Shown in pieces: positions 59,118 through 64,000 of a stretch of DNA of 64,000 nucleotides (position 1 is the stretch's first letter; the number at the start of each line of letters is the position of its first letter). Below the pieces are notes generated by a model. It did no database searches. It was given only the letters and a program-made list of their open reading frames with translations, and had not been told where the DNA came from. The stretch spans positions 70,408,158 through 70,472,157 of the forward strand of contig CM035407.1 of assembly GCA_020310875.1 (NCBI GenBank), read 5' to 3'. This DNA is from Ceratopteris richardii. Lineage: Eukaryota > Streptophyta > Polypodiopsida > Polypodiales > Pteridaceae. The translations under genes and the position numbers were made by a program.

Positions 59118-61271
59118 TTAAGATCTATGTAGTTTTATTAAACGAGACTCTCCCTTCAATCCCACCTTCTCTGATACATACTCACCAAAGAAGTTGTGTT
59201 TGTAAAGAATCCGCCTTTGGATCGCATCAATCCGTGAATCATTTTTAAAAAGATTAGATATGTGGACAAGCCATTTCATTTGCTCGTCCATTCCTTGTAG
59301 GCTCGACTGGCATACATAGCTCTTAGAAAATTCAAACATCCATGTTTCAATCATTTGGGCATAGTCTCCTTTACTCATGATCCTCTCATGTGAGGTTACT
59401 CTTGATGAGTCAAACACACATGAATATAGAGTGTTGATTTTTAATAAGCTTAAATCATCTTTAAAAAGTCCGTGAAAGCATGGATTTTGATTCACTTCAT
59501 GCTTGGGATCATTTGAGGAAATATCTTCAATTGCATCATTTCGAATATGTTCTTCATCTTCATCGGAATAAACGTATTGATTAGATTCATTCAATTCCTT
59601 CATCAAGTAGAAGTGAGCATCATGCTCAGATGATATTACATAATCATTTTTATCTTCCAATCTATCATGATTCCTTTCTACTTGAGTCCCATTAATTATG
59701 GTATCTGCTTCTTGCTCTAGTCTTTCCAGGAACTCTTCATCATTGTCTTTGTTATGTTCCCAAAATATTTCTCCCTCAATGTGAATGGAATCCATATCCT
59801 CATAATCAAGAAAATCTTGATCTTCAATTTCTTTATCCAAAATGTCATCACAGGATTCTACATCCATCTCCATCGATTCTTGCTTGTTCTCTTCTGAGGA
59901 TGTACTTAGTCCACCTTCTTCAAGCATTGATTCTTCAATCACTATTTCTTGCTCAAGAATCTCATCATGTATGAGAATCTCAACATATGCATCCAAATCA
60001 GCTCGAGCTTTATCAATGCAATTGTTTGACTTAATAGTTTTATATTGAATATCCTTTGATGCAATACACACATCAGATTTATCATATGTCACAATAAACA
60101 TTTCATCTGCCACTTTATGCTCAATTTCTTCAACGTGTGGACTCAATTCAACATGATTATTTTTGACATACATATCAGTATTTAGAGGAATGATCAATGG
60201 TATTTTCTCATCCTCCTCATGTTCATTCATATTTCTCTCTTCATGGAATGTGGCATCATTTACATACATATCATTATTTTGAACTCCATCCAACTTATCC
60301 TCTTTTTTATGTGTAGGATCTTTGTCCAATGTGACATCGCTCAAAAGAATATCAATATCTTGATCTTGATCTAGACTATCGGTAGGATTAGGATCATGCT
60401 TATCACCATCGCCATACATATCACTATCTAGAGGACTTATCATTTGTACATCCTCTAGATTAGCATCATACTCATCTTTGTCATCACACATTTCAATCTC
60501 TAGAGGACTCATTATTTGCATGTCCTCCTTCATATAAGTAGGTTCATTTTCTTGCATCTCTGTATGCATGTATAATGTGGATTCCTGCATATCCATTTTC
60601 TTACCCATCGGATCTTTTATTGACAGGTCCTTAGATTCAACATCATGTTCCATGGGAGTTTCTTCATGTAATTCAGTCATTAGATCAGAAGTTCTATCCG
60701 AATCTTGTGTTAGAAGGGGATCATCACCATCAAGTGACATCCAATCATACTCCACATCTTGCCCGATGTCATCACGTAAGGATGCATCTCGAGCTCGATC
60801 TTCAGACATATTTATTAGGTTCTCTATTTGTATCTCATCTTTTATCTCCATTTGGTCACCTATGAGCCTTCTAGATATCTCTATCTCTTTGTTTGCATCT
60901 TGATATGTTTCTTGATTTGTTTGATTATCTTTTATTCGATGTGAGGAGTTTATCGGGGTAGGGAAAGCTTCATCTTGATTTCTTGTTGAGTTTTGTTGAT
61001 TTTTGTTTTGTTTTATGTTTGTTGTTTGTTTGGTTTTATGTTGGTTTAGTTTGGTTTGATTTTGATTAGCTTCCACTTGCTCCTTTAATCCTCCCATCAT
61101 CAGAGTTTGTGCGCTTATGGCACCTAAAGATGTTATCATTGTAAAGAAATCTAGAGGCTCTTGGCATCTTGTAACCTTTGAGGTTATATCGATTGCACTT
61201 TTAGAAGTTTCTTCATACTTCCCATCATCACTATGTATGTTAAGCCCATGCATATCTACTTCATGCCCCAA
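59118..61271 (-). CDS. Long acidic ORF of unknown function, downstream of a gag-like fragment
   Basis: A 700-odd-residue open frame; its first ATG is at about 61253 and the frame is open a little further upstream. It begins with a segment containing EPLDFFTMITSLGAI. Next come a Gln/Asn/Lys-rich stretch and about 450 residues dominated by Asp/Glu with degenerate repeats of the type SPL-x3-MY (MSPLEIEMCDD, MISPLDSDMYGD, IPLNTDMYVK). It ends in a more ordinary basic domain (WLVHISNLFKNDSRIDAIQRRI). It overlaps the gag-like frame by about ten bases, so it is either a second ORF or the shifted continuation of gag. I do not recognise the family. The open length argues against random sequence. Confidence 0.5.
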   Translation of the reverse strand: MGHEVDMHGLNIHSDDGKYEETSKSAIDITSKVTRCQEPLDFFTMITSLGAISAQTLMMGGLKEQVEANQNQTKLNQHKTKQTTNIKQNKNQQNSTRNQDEAFPTPINSSHRIKDNQTNQETYQDANKEIEISRRLIGDQMEIKDEIQIENLINMSEDRARDASLRDDIGQDVEYDWMSLDGDDPLLTQDSDRTSDLMTELHEETPMEHDVESKDLSIKDPMGKKMDMQESTLYMHTEMQENEPTYMKEDMQIMSPLEIEMCDDKDEYDANLEDVQMISPLDSDMYGDGDKHDPNPTDSLDQDQDIDILLSDVTLDKDPTHKKEDKLDGVQNNDMYVNDATFHEERNMNEHEEDEKIPLIIPLNTDMYVKNNHVELSPHVEEIEHKVADEMFIVTYDKSDVCIASKDIQYKTIKSNNCIDKARADLDAYVEILIHDEILEQEIVIEESMLEEGGLSTSSEENKQESMEMDVESCDDILDKEIEDQDFLDYEDMDSIHIEGEIFWEHNKDNDEEFLERLEQEADTIINGTQVERNHDRLEDKNDYVISSEHDAHFYLMKELNESNQYVYSDEDEEHIRNDAIEDISSNDPKHEVNQNPCFHGLFKDDLSLLKINTLYSCVFDSSRVTSHERIMSKGDYAQMIETWMFEFSKSYVCQSSLQGMDEQMKWLVHISNLFKNDSRIDAIQRRILYKHNFFGEYVSEKVGLKGESRLIKLHRS

Positions 61272-61642
61272 GTGGGGTCTCTACAACTTTATGGGCTTGA
61301 ATGTTATCCACAGCTGGCAAAATGATTGGAGTCTGGTTATAATTTTCATCTGCTTGAAGATCACTTCTCCAATCATTCAGAAATTTCTCAATTGTTTGCT
61401 GTTTCTTCACATATCTCATCACAGCTTCATGGACGAGCATCCAATCCTCTGTGAGCCCCAAGTCGGAGTCTATATCTTGTAGAAGCGGAATTAGTTCTTC
61501 TCGGGCTTTAACATCGATTGTTCGAAGAAACAATGACACCCTTTCATGACTTATGCACCTCTTATCGTGCTCAAAAAGATCATCATATTGTCGCTCAAAC
61601 TCTTCTTTGATCTCGAGAATCGGCTGGGTTTTGGGTATATGA
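61261..61642 (-). pseudogene. Gag-like fragment, 5' end cut off by the Copia insertion
   Basis: The minus-strand frame encodes EEFERQYDDLFEHDKR, LFLRTIDVKAREELIPLL and LTEDWMLVHEAVMRYVKKQQ. The pattern (F...Q.D.L, LFL.A.D...R..L..LL, L..DW..V...) is what I recall of gag proteins in some Gypsy elements of seed-free plants. The reading frame runs directly into the LTR at 61643, so the N-terminal part has been displaced by that insertion. Confidence 0.45.
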
Positions 61643-62069
61643 TGTTGGAGAAACAATCACTAATTAGACATATATTTGAAGGTCAAATCTTAGAAAGAAA
61701 ACCCCATGCCTATGTGAAGGGACAAATTCACAAGTGTATCATACTTGTAAAGTTAGTTCACTTTAGTTCTAGAAGTTTTTTAAAAATCACGGGAATGAGA
61801 AAATCTATATAAGTTAGTTAGTATTAACTGACGCGATGAGAGAGAGAGAGAGAGAAGAAGAAGGAGGAAGACAATGAGAAAGTGAGAAGAACTCATTTTT
61901 GTATGACTGAGTATAGTCGGGCTTCTCTGAGTGAGAAAGCACCTGTAAAACTTCTGAGTTTTTTATAGTTATGAGAAGAACTGAGTAAAGTTCTGTGTAT
62001 GAGTCTCTCTTCATCATCTCCATGTTTGCCTACTGTGTGATGAATTCAAAAGTTCAAGTTTTCTGAGCA

Positions 62070-62222
62070 ATTCGATGCCTGGCATCGAATCTTGGCTCAA
62101 AAGTCATTTTTTCATTCTCTGTGTGTTAACTGTTGTTGAATCTTTTAAAAATATGAAGTTTGTGGAGCAACTCGATGCCTGGCATCGAGTTTGAGCATAA
62201 AGTCGATGCCTGGCATCGACTT
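62070..62222. repeat. Three palindromic minisatellite units inside the Copia LTR U3
   Basis: Units at 62070-62090, 62169-62191 and 62200-62222 share the core TCGATGCC-T-GGCATCGA with the arrays in introns 1 and 3 of the methyltransferase gene. All three have perfectly complementary arms of 10-11 bp despite different outer bases. Confidence 0.9.
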
Positions 62223-62468
62223 CTAGCATACAAGTGGTCTTCTTCATGTGTGTGTAAAAGAGAGTATTTCTTGTTAAGGAAACACTCACGAATTTGACAC
62301 AACAAACAAGAGAGAAACGGAATCTTCCAGAAAATCAGTGCACAGGTGTACAGTATGCGAAGTTAGTGCGCGGTGTCCGCATAACAGAGCAATTAACCGC
62401 GGCGGGCGCGTAAGGCGCGCATAACGCGAATTGAAGAATGACAGAGCAAAGGAGCGCCAAAGAAAGTG

Positions 62469-62478
62469 TATATATATA
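62469..62478 (+). promoter_or_regulatory. TATA box of the Copia LTR
   Basis: TATATATATA, the only strong TATA in the LTR, places the RNA start near 62500. The U3 is therefore about 860 bp and contains the palindromes. Confidence 0.5.
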
Positions 62479-63572
62479 CAGCAAAGGTTGAAGAAAACAG
62501 GAGTGCGTGTATGCGAGTGACGCAGATATACACGGAGAGGGAATCATAGATGATACACAGAGGAGAACGAGAGACTGAGAGAAGACGCCATAGATCGCGT
62601 ATGAGTGAAGAGATTTAGAAGTTCTCAGAAGACGCCATAGATCGCGTATGTACAGATGAATAACACAAACCTGAAGTGTCGGGTCTTTTCATCTGAAGAG
62701 AGATGGTAATAAGAAACTACTCACTGTAGGAGAGTTTCTGTAACTTGAGCTAGAAGAGGCCAAGCTTACTTGTACACATCTTCTCTAATCAAAAACACAT
62801 GTTCATGTGGATGTCTGCGCGCAATCTTTACTTGTGAAGAATCTGAAGTTATTTCGTGTTACGGTAGGAAGCTTAGTTTATCGTTTGCTGTCACGACTCG
62901 TTACTAAACGTGCTTCAGTACTTTCTCTGTAAACACATGTTTCGGCGTATAACAGTTTACTTAGTAAACATATTTCAGTAATTTTTCTGTCAGTTACAGT
63001 TTCTCAGAAATCAGGATTTTTCGGTAAATCAACGAAGTATAACTCGTAGCAGAGGTTGAAGCTTTGTATGAGAGATAGCTCATCTTGTAGCTAGACGTCT
63101 CTACTTTAAGCTGATCACAGTTTTCGGTGGAATGAAGATGTACACACAGTACAAAAGTTAACCGGAAAGTAGCAGTTCAGAACTGTGAAGTTTCCAGAAG
63201 GAAGTTCATTCGGTGAAGGAAGCTCACACACTACTTCCTTACTTCACATAAGTTCATCTGAAGCAATTACGAACAGAACTAAAGTTTATTTCGGTGAAGT
63301 TCCGGCACAACTACGGTGTCAGTCCAGTAACAATCTGGTGAAGTTCCGGTGGAACTTGTGTCGCAGGATAACGCAGTTAAAGCGACGTTAATTAGGCTGA
63401 GCTACTGTTGATTACAGAGGTGTTCTGAATCACTCTAGTTTAGCATTCTATTGCGGTGGCGCGGCAATTTCCGCAGGCCTGACAGAGTTCACGCCTTGTC
63501 GCGAAATCCACCTTCAGGGCGAAAGTATTTCCGCAACAGTAGGCGTTAGAGCCGAAGTTTTTCGCCAACAAT

Positions 63573-63584
63573 TGGTATCAGAGC
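63573..63584 (+). other. Primer binding site, initiator tRNA-Met
   Basis: TGGTATCAGAGC lies two bases after the LTR end. A near copy, TTGGTATCGGAGCC, follows at 63603-63616. Confidence 0.9.
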
Positions 63585-63632
63585 TAGTTAATCTCCCAAC
63601 CTTTGGTATCGGAGCCTAGAGTATTCTCTATC

Positions 63633-64000
63633 ATGGCAGATCATGTCCAAATTGATAAACTGGACAGAGATAATTATCCTGCATGGGTAATGCGCATGGA
63701 AGCCTTACTTATGAGTAAGGACTTAATGACGTACGTGACCGGAGAAGAAAAGAAACCCACTTTCGAAGATAATAGTCAACCAGAAAAAGAAGAACTAGAC
63801 GCCCTAAAGCTATGGCAGAAGAAAGATGCAACGGCAAGAGCCTACATCTACAACACTGTGTCAGATCATCTACTACCGCACATTAGAGGTCTGGAGAAAG
63901 CGGAGGACATATGGAGTGCATTGGAAGATCACTTCCAAAATACTACGAAAGCTAGGAAAGCCAGCCTATGGTCCGAGTTCACAACGTTCAAAAAGAAGCC
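63633..64000 (+). CDS. gag: Copia gag, N-terminal part
   Basis: The frame starts MADHVQIDKLDRDNYPAW and is open for 122 codons to the window end. The KLDxxNYxxW start, the WQKKDATARAYIYNT motif and the DIWSALEDHFQ motif are standard for Copia gag (DUF4219/UBN2 type). Gag forms the particle in which element RNA is reverse transcribed. No stop or frameshift is present so far, consistent with a potentially intact element. Confidence 0.88.
   Translation, partial: MADHVQIDKLDRDNYPAWVMRMEALLMSKDLMTYVTGEEKKPTFEDNSQPEKEELDALKLWQKKDATARAYIYNTVSDHLLPHIRGLEKAEDIWSALEDHFQNTTKARKASLWSEFTTFKKK

Larger units (their letters stand above)
61643..63570 (+). repeat. 5' LTR of the Copia element, 1928 bp
   Basis: Ends are TGTTGG...CCAACA, a 6-bp inverted terminus. 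The promoter-like TATATATATA is at 62469-62478. Upstream of it are three copies of the palindromic minisatellite; downstream is a 23-bp direct repeat (62581-62603 and 62628-62650). The LTR is long for Copia. Confidence 0.85.
61643..64000 (+). mobile_element. Copia retrotransposon, left part (5' LTR, primer site, start of gag), cut by window end
   Basis: The LTR is followed by a tRNA-Met primer site and an open gag frame, so this is the 5' end of a plus-strand element that probably continues beyond the window. It was inserted into, and truncates, the gag-like gene on its left. It belongs to a different family from the Copia LTR at 9003, with which it shares only the terminal TGTTGGA. Confidence 0.85.

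Overview
The window looks like nuclear DNA from a land plant with a large, repeat-dominated genome; a fern or another seed-free plant is my guess. The evidence is two plant-type Copia elements whose primer sites match initiator tRNA-Met (TGGTATCAGAG), a non-chromovirus Gypsy element, an L1-type LINE, an Agenet-domain gene, spliceosomal GT-AG introns and TATA boxes. There are no bacterial-style operons, and I see no tRNA or rRNA gene. Species assignment is inference.

Layout. 1-1744 (-): a transposon-type gene resembling the DUF7869 family, with one in-frame TGA, running off the left edge. 2749-7243 (+): a six-exon, damaged gene joining a ParB-like domain to a beta-class amino-methyltransferase; introns 1 and 3 each hold an array of a palindromic minisatellite. 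7893-11426: GATA microsatellite, split by a Copia 5' LTR with its primer site (9003-10105). 12345-12525: A-rich and (TA)n tract. 13694-14683 (-): an intact Agenet/RS-tail gene. 15689-16830 (+): a decayed transposon ORF. 17402-29645 (-): a complete Gypsy element with 1036-bp LTRs, gag-pol, and two extra sense-strand coiled-coil ORFs, each preceded by its own TATA-like box. 30030-30615 (+): an old LINE shard. 31789-36266 (-): a 5'-truncated LINE with intact ORF2 and 14-bp target duplications. 37405-38205: simple-sequence-like DNA. 39864-44256 (-): a decayed coding module whose layout resembles the Gypsy extra ORFs. 44489-55055: a 10.6-kb higher-order satellite with 21 copies of a 280-bp block, each separated by runs of a 20-bp repeat. 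59118-61642 (-): a gag-like fragment plus a long acidic ORF. 61643-64000 (+): 5' LTR, primer site and start of gag of a second Copia element.

Main biological points. First, the palindromic minisatellite (arms AGTCGATGCC and GGCATCGACT around one base) occurs in two introns of the ParB-methyltransferase gene and in the U3 of the Copia LTR. In the LTR its arms carry compensatory base changes, and in intron 1 the array folds into a 239-bp near-perfect palindrome. Second, nearly all in-frame stops that interrupt otherwise continuous frames are TAG or TGA at probable former CAG or CGA codons. This is the pattern expected from deamination at plant CHG and CG methylation sites. Third, the Gypsy element carries unexplained coiled-coil ORFs that seem to recur elsewhere in the window. 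All family calls are from reading motifs by eye; no database search was possible.
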